The translations under genes were made by a program, and so were the position numbers. From Prostheceraeus crozeri (Eukaryota; Platyhelminthes; Polycladida; Euryleptidae), in NCBI GenBank assembly GCA_907163375.1, contig CAJQUW010011639.1, forward strand, positions 226,468-290,467: a DNA stretch of 64,000 nt, given 5' to 3'. Numbering within the stretch: position 1 is the stretch's first letter; each line of letters starts with the position of its first letter. The notes beneath the pieces were generated by a model, which searched no databases, was not told where the DNA came from, and worked only from the letters and a program-made list of their open reading frames with translations. Below are positions 30,801 to 42,000 of this stretch, piece after piece.

Positions 30801-32662
30801 AGTATTTGTAAAATTAAGAGCAGATATAGCAGTAGTCAATAATAGAAATGTCTCTACGTGTTCATGGTCAATAAACCCAAATCCATGACCAAATCTCTCC
30901 ATTGATTTTGTTTTCGGGATTTCCAAATACATGTACCTAGACTTGCAGTTAAATGCTGAAACTAAGTTGACAAAATAAATTCAGAAACATTTAGAAGCTT
31001 ACCATTTTTCTGTAGTTTGATCCAAGAGGTGCATTTTTAATTCTGATGCAAAAATCAAAGGAACTTGATGGCTTCATTGACTGGAGGAACTCACTGACTA
31101 CATGCGAGTGTTCATTTTCGAGTTGTGCTCCATTTTGTGCATGATAGCTAAGCAAGATGATGAAAAAACGTAGAAAATCACAAACCGACGATGAATAAAT
31201 AAAGGTGTGTAAGTAGAAATATCCTCTTGATGCGCTGACTTTTGTAATATTAAGCAGTTAACGTAAACACGCGTTCGACACGAGAGTGAAAAGTGCACAA
31301 GCTACTGCGCCTTGCGCAGCTTTCTGTTCCACGTGATGGGCGGACAATAATTATTAAGCAGGGACGCTGAGTCACAGCGCAGCTAGAGAATATTATCGAC
31401 CGCTCATGGCTCCCGAATGCGGCCACGACCAGGCTGCCAACAATGTGAACGAACTTCCTCAGCTGCGTGCGCGTGGCGAATTTCCTTAATATAGTGACGG
31501 AAAGTTATAGAAGCGAGATATGATTACGCAGACTGAGCGAGATGCTTATGTAATTGTTTGGTTCAGTTGCATACTGATTTAATATCATAAGTTTTGCAAA
31601 TTGCTAGCTAAGTAATTTAGCGAACACACGAGCAAACTGATCAAAGTCGACTTGCTGATGGGCACGGTATGGAACTTAGAAACTTCAATAAATGCTTTAA
31701 TTTGAGAAGCAAAATGTGTGCCGATAGAACTCCTTAGGCTCCCTTAATAATGAAAACATATGACTGATGTTGTTGCTATTGTAGCTACATTGTACATGTA
31801 GTGAATGTGAAAGATGATGAAAAATGAGTAGAAGAAGAAGAAAAGGGGAACGAGTGAGTGAGAAAGAGAGAGAGAGTAGTGATCAAGTCATCTGAATATT
31901 TATTTTATACACACCATTTCATCAAATATAAATGGGCACATATAAAATACTCGAAATAATAGTAGACATGCACATTTCAGGCCCACATGTTTCATATGTC
32001 GATATCCATGGAAATGACATAATGCACTCTCTTTAAGATTTGAAAGAAATTGTTGGTGCCATCATAGAAAAATATCAACAGTTTCCTGACAATTATTCCA
32101 TTATTCAATCATTTAATTAAGTTTGATGGCAAAAAAATCAGCCAGTTATCAACGACGCAAAACTGTGATATATTACAGACTTTATTATTGGGTATTTCCT
32201 GTGACGTTGCATTTCTATTTTATTGAGAGATGATTGTAATCAGATTTTATGAGAGCTGATGATCATCCTTGTGATATGCATGAGTTCAAAAAATTGTACG
32301 GGTGAAGTTACCGCACATTGAAATCACCATGCAATTAAAACCGCCTTTTACGACAGTTACTCATAAGCGGATCCTGCCTATTGCAAGATTTTTCTTTCAT
32401 CAAACTTAGTAAATGCAAAAAAAATCATTTGTTTGGATAACCAAACAAATATTACCTAGGTATTTGATAAACGTTTTCTAAATTTCCCAAAATTCGTTAA
32501 TATCGACTTACATACAAAATGTAGCAAATATTTGTTAGGCAATTGTTACACATTTCCTAAATTTGTTAAATTTCCAAAACGTTTGTTAAACTATTCAAAT
32601 CTTATAAATTTTCCAAGTAAATACCAAATATTTGGTAAAGTTGATAATTTTTTTTTCTCGGG
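27825..32662. mobile_element. 4.8-kb non-coding element with inverted, repeat-rich ends, inside the gypsy leader
   Basis: Starts CCCGAGTAAAATTACC and ends with the inverted TAATTTTTTTTTCTCGGG. Each end holds a 200-300 bp array of degenerate words like AAATATTTRGYAAA, in inverted orientation with respect to each other (27,840-28,150 and 32,440-32,650). The gypsy gag reading resumes directly after it. The 4.2 kb between has no open frame of note, so the element is non-autonomous or completely decayed. It holds a foldback (30,564-30,689) and a GA microsatellite near 31,830-31,875. No perfect target duplication was found. Superfamily unknown; a DNA transposon is the simplest reading. Confidence 0.65.
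30564..30689. repeat. 126-bp foldback with 59-bp arms
   Basis: Arms 30,564-30,622 and 30,631-30,689 are near-perfect reverse complements (about three to four mismatches by eye) around an 8-base loop. It is probably a small foldback or MITE-like element, or a replication-made snap-back. Confidence 0.85.
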
Positions 32663-33520
32663 AGGCACTTCAGACACGTCTGCAAAAACAGACAGATTTT
32701 TAGAAAAATGCGGAACAAAAACATTGTTAAAGATTGTATCTCTTCTGCCGCATGACTCTATTGATAAGATATTATTTTCTGAAATCAAGAAAGTCATTTT
32801 GGAATACATAGAACCCAGAAAGCGATTAATCATTGCAGATAGAACTAATTTCCTTCAATTGTTACAAAATAGAGATGAAGCTGAAGTAGATTTTTTCAGT
32901 CGCTTGAATGAGGCATCCAATCATTGCAACTGGAATACTTTAAAAAGTGAGGATATAAATGAAGAGTTTATCAAACTAAGATTCATTGCAGGCCTTTATA
33001 ATGAGCAAACAAAATTAAAAATTCTAGAGAAACTTCAAATATCTCCAAAATCAACAATGACGGATATTCTTGACTTTTGTCAAATGAATATTCAATTAAA
33101 AGATTTTGTCAAGCATGACAATCTTCCTACTGTCTAGATAGATATAAAATATACATGGCTCTTGGTGAAAGGTTGTATTCTGCTACATAAAAAATCAGGA
33201 CATAACAGTCTAATGATCTAAAATCATTAGAATTAAAATGATAAAGAATCATTAGAATTAAAATCATCTAAAATGATAAGAATACAGATGAATTTAAAAG
33301 TGATAATTTCTATATAAATAAAAGTAAACGAACAAATAAATTCCAGACGGATGCGGTTAAATGTTCGAAATGTGGGTCATCGCACAAATTTCGAGAATGT
33401 CCAGCATTTGGAAAGAGATGCATAAATTGTAAAATGTTAAATCACTTCGCAAGTTGTTGTAGAAATAAAAGTATCAATAGGTCCAATAAAAAAGAACTTT
33501 AATTTTAAAGAAAACACTGA
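32663..33520 (+). pseudogene. gag region of the gypsy element (broken)
   Basis: The first part encodes a capsid-like domain, helical with the FFSRLNEAS and FIKLRFIAGL stretches usual in gypsy gag. After the stray LTR piece a zinc knuckle of form CxxC-x4-H-x4-C (CSKCGSSHKFREC) follows, with a second Cys cluster. Gag forms the particle and packages the RNA. Broken. Confidence 0.75.
33124..33207 (+). repeat. Stray 84-bp LTR 3'-end fragment inside gag
   Basis: CCTACTGTCTAGATAG to GACATAACA equals the last 84 bases of this element's own LTRs (one base differs by eye). It is followed by short AT-rich direct repeats containing ATCATTAGAATTAAAAT. It may have arisen by strand transfer during reverse transcription or a later conversion. 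Confidence 0.85.
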
Positions 33521-33654
33521 CAAAAATGCGAAGAGGTTCATGCACAAAAATACTCATAATGTGGATATATTTACAATCAACAACTTACGTGATCACATAT
33601 CTGACGTGACACATATCACATATCACATATCTTACGTGATCTTATAAATGATCA

Positions 33655-36600
33655 CATAATGAAATTTCAAGTGGACACTGGTGCTGCAATAAGCATTTTA
33701 TCGGAAACTCAATGAGAGGAAATAGGTAAACCAAAACTTTTACCGGTAAATGTAATTCCCACTAATTATGACGAATCAGAAGTTAAGACATTGGGAAAAA
33801 TATTTGTAAAATTAAAACATGAAAGCAACTTTGAGGAAATCAATGCTACATTTCTTGTAGTTAAATCTTCGAAATCATATGGTCTTCTTGGTAGAGATAA
33901 TATTGACATGAAGGACTCTAAACTTGAAATTATGGCCATAGATCACATTCCTTTTTTTACCGACCATAAAGAAATTCACAGCAAGTATTGTTTTAACAAA
34001 CTCTGATCAACCTCTGAAATTTTGTTCGGCACATAGTATTCCAATACATTTACAAGAAACTTTAAACAATGAGCTTTTAGAGAAACAGGGTATAATTAAC
34101 TCCGATTTCTTACGCAAAGCAGGCGAGTCCTGTTATATGGGTTCAAAACCCCATGGTGGATATAGAATGTGCGTAGATTTTAAGGCAACTTTAAATCGTC
34201 ACATTCAATCGGATGCATATCCTTTACCTTCAGTGGAAGAGATTTTTAGTAGAATAGGAAGCGCCACACATTTCGCCAAAATCGATTTGAAATCCGCGTA
34301 CTGGCAAATAGCCTTAGATTAAGATGTCAAAAATCTATCTGTTATAAATACACATAAAGGTTTATTTACACTTAACCGTCTTGTCATGGGCATGAAAAAT
34401 GCCAGTTCCATATTCCAACGATGCATGGATCAGGTGTTAAAAGGGATAACTGGTGTTATAGCTTATCAAGACGATATATTGATATGTGCATCTTCAGACG
34501 GTCAGCTTAGACGACGATTGAAACAAGTTAAAAGGAGATTGGTAGAACATCAGGTAACACTGAATGAAGAAAAATGTGTAGAGTCAACACAGTCATTAAA
34601 ATTTTTAGGATTTGTGTTTAGCAAAGACGGGATAAAACCCGACAAATCCCATCACGAAAGTTGCAGATGTTGTAGTACCTAAAACGGAAAAAGAATTAAT
34701 GAGCTTTTTAGGCTTAGTAAATTACTATGGACGTTTTATTAAAAATTTTGCTGAGATTTGTGCTCCATTATATGACGCAATTGATAGGGAAAATAAAGAT
34801 AAAATAAATTGGAACGAAACATGTGACAAACATTTCAATATGTTAAAAACAATATTGGTTTCTACTCCAGTCCTACAACCATTCTCTCTGAATAAGGATT
34901 CCGTACTTTCCGCTAGTGATGCAAATGGAAAAACTTCTCTATCATTCCTGCATGTTACCTTTTGGAGCCAACTGCACCCTTTCCATGTCTATTTCAAATC
35001 ATCCCAAATGAATGTCAGATATTAGATGGATTTCATATATTAGATGGATTTCAGATTTCTCTAATTGAATTTCAGATATCTATCAGAAACCCAACTTTGA
35101 AAGGATCCTAAATTCAACTGGAGAATCTCCAATTCATCTGGAAATGTCTCAAATTCATTTGGGTAGATCTGAAATCGATTTGGAACTATCTGAACCATCT
35201 GAGCTAGAAATGGAAGATGTGCATGCACTTTGTCCTCAACGAAGATCGGACAATATGCCAGAACTTAGAAACTGTCTGTCATAGATATTCTTCTACTCAT
35301 CACAGATATCTTTAGTTTCCAAATATCTCACGAGTTTGCAGTCTTCCAATATGGTCGCTCATGCAAATGCTGCGTGGACTGTGTGCTTATTCTTCACATA
35401 TTCATCAACATATGAAGAATTTGTATCACTATGATCAAGGCTGCACAATAAAGCTTAACTTTCAAGCTAACAAGCAAACTCCAAAATTATTTTTGCTCCA
35501 GATCTTTCACATTGCATGAAATTATACCTCTATTGTAAAGCAAGATTCACGTTATCCCAAACGGTGTCTGTCACAGTCTGTGTGATAACTAAAAATGCTA
35601 ACAAAATGGCACAATTGCCACTGGTGGCAAAGGAATGTTCAAAATCCGCGGACGGAACTCGTATTACTACGATCACTTTAATCGAAATAACGATGAAATC
35701 AATAGTTTTAGACCAATTTATTGGTACCTAGGCTGCCTCGGCAGTGGAAGCGCTCAAATTATGAGGCCTATCAAAAAAATCCAAACTTTCAAAATTTTCC
35801 AAAATTTTCCATACTTTTCCGGAAAATTTTCATCGCTACTTTCCGCAGATGCATCCTGCAACTCGATTGGAGCCGTTCTGAGTCAAGACGGGCATCCAAA
35901 TTTATATATCTCTCGAAAACTAACGAAAACTGAAAGGAACTATGGCAATATTGAGAGGGAAGCCCTGGCAGTTTTGTGGGCTTGTAACAGATTAAGTCAT
36001 TTCTTGTTAGGGAAGAAATTTACTATTCAAACCGATCACAAACCTCTGATTTATATTTATGATCCTGAACAATCTCTTAAAAACGACATTTCTTCAAGAT
36101 TGTTAAGATTTTCATTCAAAATGATGAATTTTGACTATCAAATAGAATATATTCCTGGTAAAAAGAATACAATTGCTGACTACTTGTCTAGAATACATGT
36201 CGAAGATGACACTAAAACACCCGAAATACATTTCTCAGAACCGTGCTTAGATATAAATGTTATTAAGCGAGAGTGTGAAAATGATAGATTTATTTGTGAT
36301 TTAAAGCAACGAATAGTCAGTGGCCGTTGGAACTCTATCAGTGCAAGAGAACGACCGTTTAGGAAAATGGCTATGCAGTTATCTATTGACGATCATGGTT
36401 GTATACGTCGATGATCCAGGATAATACTTCCTCAATCTCTTATAAAAGACATAATTGAGATCGCGCATCAGTCGCATCCTGGTTATCATGCAACCCTTCG
36501 TCTGGTCCAAGAAGAGTTCTATTGGCCAAATATGTATGGTGAAGTCGAAAGTTATGTAAAGAATTGTGACACATGTCAACGTGCAAGATTCAAATCTGTG

Positions 36601-37150
36601 GACAAGACACACCAGTGGCCTAAAGAAACCGCTTCATGGTCTCGTATTCACATTGCCTGGGCCTATCATCATATCGTTGGGAACGTTCTGGTCGTAGCAG
36701 ATGCCTTTACAGGTTGACTTGAGGCAATACCTTGCAGGAACAAAACAACAGACACTGTTATTAATTGTTTACGATCGATATTTTCTAGATTTGGCATTCC
36801 TAACGCGGTTGTAATGACAATGCCCCAGAGTTCGTCAGTTTGGAGTTCCATTCGTGGATAGGAAACATCGGTTCAAGGATAATCCATTCTCCAGAATATC
36901 AACCACAGAGCAATGGACTTGCGGAGCGAATGGTACGAGTAATAAAAGATGCGATAAAGTGCTACTATCCTACTAAGAACTCACCACAAGCTTTCCTGCA
37001 TCGATTATTGTTGGTACATCATAATACGGCGACGAGAAATGAAGGAAAGACGCCAGCAGAACTGATGTTTGGAAGGAGATTGCGATGCCCAATCATCAGT
37101 TATCTCAAGCCAATGCAAAGACTATTATGCAAGCCTTATCGTAAATCGAC
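33655..37150 (+). pseudogene. pol region of the gypsy element: protease, RT, RNase H, integrase (broken)
   Basis: Protease active site VDTGAAIS near 33,675. Reverse transcriptase with GGYRMCVDF, FAKIDLKSAYWQI and the YQDDILI catalytic motif near 34,470. RNase H with ADASCNSIGAVL and QTDHKPL near 35,850-36,050. Integrase with a zinc-binding HxxxH...CxxC start and the core ending NGLAERMVRVIKDA near 36,910. Order is Ty3/gypsy. An RX copy is inserted between RT and RNase H (34,931-35,834). Broken in several places. Confidence 0.85.
34931..35834 (-). mobile_element. RX repeat, inner copy, inserted in gypsy pol
   Basis: Reverse complement of the outer copy (5,262-5,918 plus 37,575-37,925), continuous here. 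A near-identical word TACTTTCCGC..GATGCA lies on both sides (34,904-34,923 and 35,837-35,853), consistent with a long target duplication of 15-20 bp. The repeat is about 0.9 kb, with no coding and no obvious terminal inverted repeats. A long target duplication would favour a target-primed retro-element or similar, but the family stays unknown. Confidence 0.75.
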
Positions 37151-37357
37151 TTCTTCGAACGTTACGTTCTTATTTAGACAAGGGCAGAACACATCCGTGG
37201 TGGCACATCCAGATGGGCGCACAGTAGTGGCGCATGACTCTCAAATTACTCCACAGAATGTTCCTACTGTGGATTCAACGTGTCCTCGCCGATCGTCTCG
37301 CGTGAGCAAACCGATTCGGCGATATCCGGATGTTGATCCTTTGTGTGAAGGGGGATG

Positions 37358-37574
37358 TGTAGTGTAGATCACTATGTATCTCTTATCGCATACTTTGATT
37401 TCTTTGTGTAACTTTACTTTAGATAACAATGTATGGTGATTTCTGTTTGTGCATGTCCCCATGGCCTTCAGTTTAAATTTTGTATTGGTTGTCCTACTGT
37501 CTAGATAGATATAAAATATACATGGCTCTTGGTGAAAGGTTGTATTCTGCTACATAAAAAACCAGGACATAACA
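37358..37574 (+). repeat. 3' LTR of gypsy element
   Basis: 217 bp, TGTAGTGTAG to GACATAACA, preceded by a purine tract GAAGGGGGA. TSD ATGAG follows at 37,575-37,579. Confidence 0.93.
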
Positions 37575-37925
37575 ATGAGTAAAAGAATATCTATGATATA
37601 GCTTCTATCTTCTGGCGTATAGAAATTGTCCGATATCTTCGTTGAGGACAAACTGACATCTTCCATTTCTATTTCAGATAGTTCCGAATCGGTTTCAGAT
37701 CTGCCCAAATAAATTTCAGACAATTCCAGATGAACTGGAGATTCTCCAGTTGAATTTAAGATCTTTTCAAAGTTCAGTTTCGGACAGATATCTGAAATTC
37801 AATTAGAGAAATCTGAAATCCATCTTATGTCTGAAATTCATTTGGAAAGATCTGAAATAGACATGGAAAAGGTGCAGTTGGTTACAAAAGTTAACATGCA
37901 GGGATAGAGAAGTTTCGGTCTTTCA
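37575..37925. repeat. RX repeat, outer copy, second part
   Basis: Matches the reverse complement of 34,931-35,300. Continues the repeat interrupted at 5,918. Confidence 0.8.
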
Positions 37926-39307
37926 ATATTACATATTCAAACAACTATAGCAAGTCTCCAAAACAATGATTTAATAAGGCAAAAACGTCAATCACCGAAA
38001 AAATTTTCAAAATTTTCCAATTGCATCACTACCTCGATTTCATTTAATGAAATCGAAAGTGTGTACACATTGGGGATTTAATAAATGCAGAGTTACCACT
38101 GTACCTAATATACTTTTTATGGCACATACATCGGCAGATCATAGAACGGTAGTGTCCATTGCCTCTGATGTATAATAGCCTTGCCTTAGCCATGCCTTTT
38201 GACATCGTTCGGTACTTCTATTCTTTCCCACCCCCACATTTCTGTTGCGTTGACACCCGGACGTGTTGCATCGTCAACGATCTTCTCTTGATGGTCCTAC
38301 CTGCTCTCACTGACGTGGCATAGCGTTGAGTATGCAAAAACTCCTCTTATCTGACTTGTAGAACATTTACAGCCTCAGAACTAGACAATTCTGCTCGTCA
38401 TTTGTCTGTAGACAACAATCACACGAAGTTCATGATCTCAGCTGTACCTTGTCTTCTAACTGAGTATCCAAGGCACCAATCCTTCATCCCAGGGTTCAAG
38501 TAGAACTTCTCAGTCGTGCTGTACTGTCACTCAGTGACAGATCAAGTCTATTCTAAACCCAATGTGACTAAGTTTGGCGAAATTTGATGATTTTGGAAAA
38601 CTTGAAAATGTACGGAAAGAATAGAAGTACCCATCGTTCTCCATCACGTACTGAGGCTCCATGATTGGGGATGTCTGTGCTGATTATGCAGTGTGCAGGC
38701 ATATCTTGAATTTATCTTGTATCTATTTTAACTATAGAGGCCTAAATGCAACATGCTGTCTGTAGACAACTTCTGCTGTGTATTAGCATGTGACCAATGA
38801 ACATCAGTCATTCATGGAAGAGAATATCAGCTGGAGAATCCTGCACACCGAACGTAATCATTTTCTAAGGTGCACGCGCGTGCACGTGAGTCAATTTACA
38901 TTCAAAGAAATAGTACTTCTTTAATGAATAATTGTATTGGTGAGACACTGCTGCATTTCATTTAAGAGTAATGTTTTTTACGGCTTATTTTAAGCATAGT
39001 CTGCATTCTATGTTGTGTTCTTCACACCAGTCCGGTGTGTGCGTCCTGCATCTGTGTCATCTGTAAATAGTTCTCATTCTTCATTGACTTTCACGTTCTG
39101 TTTTGCATGCATTCAGTTTGTAATTGACCCTTGACGAAGAAAGCCGAAATATCGGGTTTTTCAAATTAAAGAATAATTCCTGCGAAGCCAGTGGCAATCA
39201 ATTTTTTTTCTACTATGCACCGAGTCATAATTTTTGGCATGGAATGTCTTCAGATCATTTCCTATGATGTGCATGTGTTATTATCATGCTTCTGATCAGC
39301 GATGCGT
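37926..39307. other. Non-coding stretch left of Polinton B
   Basis: No open frame of note. Around 39,125-39,160 there is a TGACGAAG...GCCGAAATATCGGG word of the kind found near ends of some Penelope-like and other retroelements. About 60 bp at 39,213-39,272 match, inverted, 60,146-60,208 on the far side of Polinton B. Confidence 0.45.
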
Positions 39308-40130
39308 AGTCCGGGAGCTAGCGTGAAGTTGTGCAGGGAACGAGATAGTACATAAAACTTTCACATAGCATAGTACACCTCTAACCTACTGCAAAACTTC
39401 GCGTCTGCCGGATCAGATCATTTGCTTCTCAGAAATAGAGAGGATAACACAATCCTATGTATTTCCAGTGGTAAAATTGTGATATTTAAGGTGTTGACTC
39501 CATTTTTTCGAATTTTTGCTCATAAAAGTTACACAAATTGGTATTTTGTTAAACTGGTTATTATAGAAATCATCTACAGATCATGATCTTTCAAATGAGT
39601 TATCATTCAGTGACAGAGGATGAAGTTAAGTGTACAAACAGACACTTTTTGTTGGTGTAACTGCAAATTTTAACATAGAAATTTCAGGAAAATTGTTGAT
39701 ATACTTTAACGAAAGTAGTGAAAACTGTGCCCTACTTGCCACGGATAGGTACATGGATAGGTACATGTAAAGTTTAGTGTTATCAATAGGTACATGGATA
39801 GGTACATGTAAAGTTTAGTGTTATCAATAGGTACATGGATAGGTACATGTAAAGTTTAGTGTTATCAATAGGAACATGGATAGGTACATGGATAGGTACA
39901 TGTATAATTTAGTTATCGATAGGCACATGGATAGGTACATGTATAATTCAGTGTTATGAATAAGAACTTGTATGAGATCTGTTTTACTGGATAGGTACAT
40001 GTGTTTGGTACACTGTGTTTCGGAACGTCTATGATCGAACTTGTGTGGTTTGGTTCTGAGCACTTGGATACGTACCGATAGACGTCCGTTGTTTGATTTT
40101 GAATGGGTTTGTTCAATTGCGACTATTGTG
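39308..40130 (+). repeat. Left terminal inverted repeat of Polinton B, with 40-bp minisatellite
   Basis: Matches the reverse complement of 59,300-60,038. Contains several copies of a ~40-bp unit GATAGGTACATGTAAAGTTT and variants at about 39,747-39,960. Copy number differs between the two ends, which explains the length difference. Confidence 0.92.
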
Positions 40131-40192
40131 ACTATTGCAACCATTGTAATCAAGATGACACATTGATTTTCCTTTTACGTAGACAAACTATG

Positions 40193-40201
40193 CTATAAAT
40201 A
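40193..40201 (+). promoter_or_regulatory. TATA box near the RING gene of Polinton B
   Basis: CTATAAATA at the inner edge of the inverted repeat, only about 15 bases before the first ATG of the RING frame. The true start may therefore be a later Met or the leader is extremely short. Confidence 0.45.
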
Positions 40202-40215
40202 TGAGATAGTTTTTG

Positions 40216-40725
40216 ATGACATACATAATGATGACTAGTATCCCAACGTCGTGGGTTGTCGCAAGAGACCTTGGATATTCGTTCAAAGCCATAGAAACTG
40301 TAACAAATCTCAGTGAAAATATCAACGCTGGTGATTTAGTTGATCGACTAATGGATCTAGATGAGCATGCTATGAATCACAATTTGGATCGTAGGTGGAT
40401 AGAGGATTTCTCCATGCTACACTGCAATGATAGTGAAATTAGGAGGATCAAATTGGAACGATATGGAAAGAAGGAGACATCTGACAGTGTTTTAATAAAA
40501 AGTTCTCCCAATAAAAGTGACTTCAGAAGGAAATTAGAACAAGAGACATTTAAATTATTATGTGAACGGAACTGCGTTAAATGTTTTAAACAGGAACGAT
40601 CCCTTCTCTTTTTGCCATGTTCTCATAGCGTTATGTGTTCTACATGTTATGTACCCTTTGAAACTTCATCTTGTCCCCATTGCGATGAAGAAATATCTTC
40701 AACAGTCACTGTATATCGTGCATGA
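40216..40725 (+). CDS. RING-finger protein (IAP-type RING), Polinton B
   Basis: About 169 residues from the first ATG. The last 60 residues form a C3HC4 RING of the inhibitor-of-apoptosis type: CVKC, then LFLPCSHSVMCSTC, then CPHCDEEI and a closing VTVYRA. The rest is helical without BIR repeats. IAP RINGs act as E3 ubiquitin ligases, and baculoviruses and other large DNA viruses use them to block cell death. An anti-death or degradation role is inferred from fold only. It is the outermost gene. The TATA position suggests that a downstream Met could be used. Confidence 0.75.
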   Translation: MTYIMMTSIPTSWVVARDLGYSFKAIETVTNLSENINAGDLVDRLMDLDEHAMNHNLDRRWIEDFSMLHCNDSEIRRIKLERYGKKETSDSVLIKSSPNKSDFRRKLEQETFKLLCERNCVKCFKQERSLLFLPCSHSVMCSTCYVPFETSSCPHCDEEISSTVTVYRA

Positions 40726-40790
40726 TGAGTCATCATGCAGGTCTGTGATTGGTCACTATTGTGTCTTTGTGTGACTTTTCTATATAAGGA
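40720..40790 (+). promoter_or_regulatory. AP-1 palindrome, CCAAT box and TATA box upstream of 40,836 (Polinton B)
   Basis: GCATGATGAGTCATCATGC at 40,720-40,738 is a perfect palindrome around TGAGTCA. ATTGG (reverse CCAAT) follows at 40,748-40,752 and TATATAAGG from 40,781. Transcription would start about 25 bases before the ATG at 40,836. Confidence 0.7.
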
Positions 40791-40835
40791 GGACATTGTA
40801 CCGTTCTATTTCAAGCATAATTTGAGGCTAATACA

Positions 40836-41459
40836 ATGTCAATCAGCATGTCGTTCACTACCAACATTCCCATTTCAATAATTTACCGAAGTCAACTCTT
40901 CACGGGCAATATATTTTATTCTGCCGTGAATATAACTGGCTATAAAGCGGATTTGGTGGATCTGATGGAGGAAATAGTGAAGTATTTCCGCTGCGGAGAG
41001 GACGTTGTGGTGCAGAGAATGTTGATGAGAGTCGTGAACAACGCTCTTACACGAGTTGCAAGATTCTGGCTCAGCGAAGTATTTCGCCCACTATCTCAAA
41101 CGGAGATTGTACCGGAATACTCTCGCTGTTGGTGCAGCAGTATCCAACGGAAACTCAACACATGTCTCCATGACATTATCACCTCCAGCTACTATGACGA
41201 GAAGGGTGAGAAGTGCAAACTGGACTTGTTCAGTGGACCGCCATCAGTAAGCATCAATGTGGCTGCTCAAGGACATTCTGAGGTGATCAGTTTGCGGGCA
41301 TACTATGCCAATATTTTAAAGACTTTCCATTTAAAGCCTTGCTGTATGTGCTGTCCTATTTCAAAACATCTAATGAAAGACATTGAGCAGCTCATAACTG
41401 CTACAAATGAGACTCTAGCCGATGTGAGTGTATATCAGTTTCCCTCTACAACTTGCTAA
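40836..41459 (+). CDS. Unknown Polinton B protein, 207 residues
   Basis: Starts at an ATG with a TATA box at the right distance. Mostly helical first half (DLVDLMEEIVKYF), several Cys residues late (CCMCCPISKHL). No motif recognised. Sits where element A has its 24,641-25,665 small genes. Probably an accessory gene. Confidence 0.5.
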   Translation: MSISMSFTTNIPISIIYRSQLFTGNIFYSAVNITGYKADLVDLMEEIVKYFRCGEDVVVQRMLMRVVNNALTRVARFWLSEVFRPLSQTEIVPEYSRCWCSSIQRKLNTCLHDIITSSYYDEKGEKCKLDLFSGPPSVSINVAAQGHSEVISLRAYYANILKTFHLKPCCMCCPISKHLMKDIEQLITATNETLADVSVYQFPSTTC

Positions 41460-41587
41460 GTGTTTTATGTAATTTTATACGTACCAGCTACAAACTCTGT
41501 GTGAATGCTTGTAAACTTTTATATATAATGTTGTAAGTACTAAGCAAAAATTGTAATTGTATTATCTATTTCCATATTAGAATAAAA

Positions 41588-41980
41588 ATGTCTGTAAAAC
41601 GGAAGGCATCTTCTCGTCAATCGAAACGGTCCTTCAAACCTTCAAGTCAGTTTAAAAAGGCGTTGCGAAAGTTAAACAGGATACATGATAATAAGAAGAA
41701 GTGTAAATTGATTCAAAATTCAAGTGATGATTTCATTCGTGATTTAGCTTTTGCAATACACAAATGTCTACCTATTTACAAGCCTCTGTTGAATGCTGGC
41801 TCTTTGAATAGCATAAAAAAGTTTTCAAATCCAAGGAGTAGTGATAAGAAAAGGCGAAACTTAATTCAGCGCGGTGGTGGTGGGTTTCTAAGTATGTTAA
41901 ATGATATTGGAAACAGTATTAATGGTGTAATCAATAGTCCGCTTGGAAGGATTGCAGCAACTGCTGCAATGTTAATATAA
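41588..41980 (+). CDS. Basic protein with hydrophobic glycine-rich C-terminus, Polinton B
   Basis: 130 residues. Basic Ser/Lys/Arg-rich start (KRKASSRQSKRSFK), a middle with DDFIRDLAFAIHK, and an ending with a run of glycines before FLSMLNDIG and a hydrophobic tail. Counterpart of 23,898-24,263 in element A, two genes away from the ATPase here. Probably a minor virion protein. TATATATAA at about 41,520 lies upstream. Confidence 0.6.
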   Translation: MSVKRKASSRQSKRSFKPSSQFKKALRKLNRIHDNKKKCKLIQNSSDDFIRDLAFAIHKCLPIYKPLLNAGSLNSIKKFSNPRSSDKKRRNLIQRGGGGFLSMLNDIGNSINGVINSPLGRIAATAAMLI

Positions 41981-42000
41981 GGTTAGCGAATCATAAAGTG

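Larger units (their letters stand above)
5919..37574 (+). mobile_element. Ty3/gypsy LTR retrotransposon with three large nested insertions
   Basis: Bounded by LTRs beginning TGTAGTGTAG and ending GACATAACA, with ATGAG duplicated at both outer edges. Reading order is 5' LTR, primer-binding-like TGGTGTCAGAAGTG just after it, gag with zinc knuckle, protease, reverse transcriptase, RNase H, integrase, an AAGGGGG-type polypurine tract at about 37,347, and 3' LTR. This order (integrase after RNase H) is that of Ty3/gypsy. Inserted into it are Polinton A (inside the 5' LTR), a 4.8-kb non-coding element, and an RX copy. Removing these leaves about 4.5 kb, normal for the family. The LTRs differ at about 3 of 217 positions by eye, so insertion was fairly recent. 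The coding part is clearly broken, with around ten small breaks besides the insertions. Confidence 0.9.

Noticed and set aside
33590-33655. Repeated CACATATC words resembling a small repeat array
   Set aside because: Local simple repeat within the decayed retrotransposon; spacers are not unique, so not a CRISPR-type array.
39125-39160. TGACGAAG...CCGAAATATCGGG as a hammerhead or Penelope tail
   Set aside because: The stem II needed for a ribozyme is lacking; only a general resemblance to retroelement ends, so it is mentioned but not called.
39824-40153. Tyr/Thr-rich minus-strand frames near the left end of Polinton B
   Set aside because: Translation of the 40-bp minisatellite.
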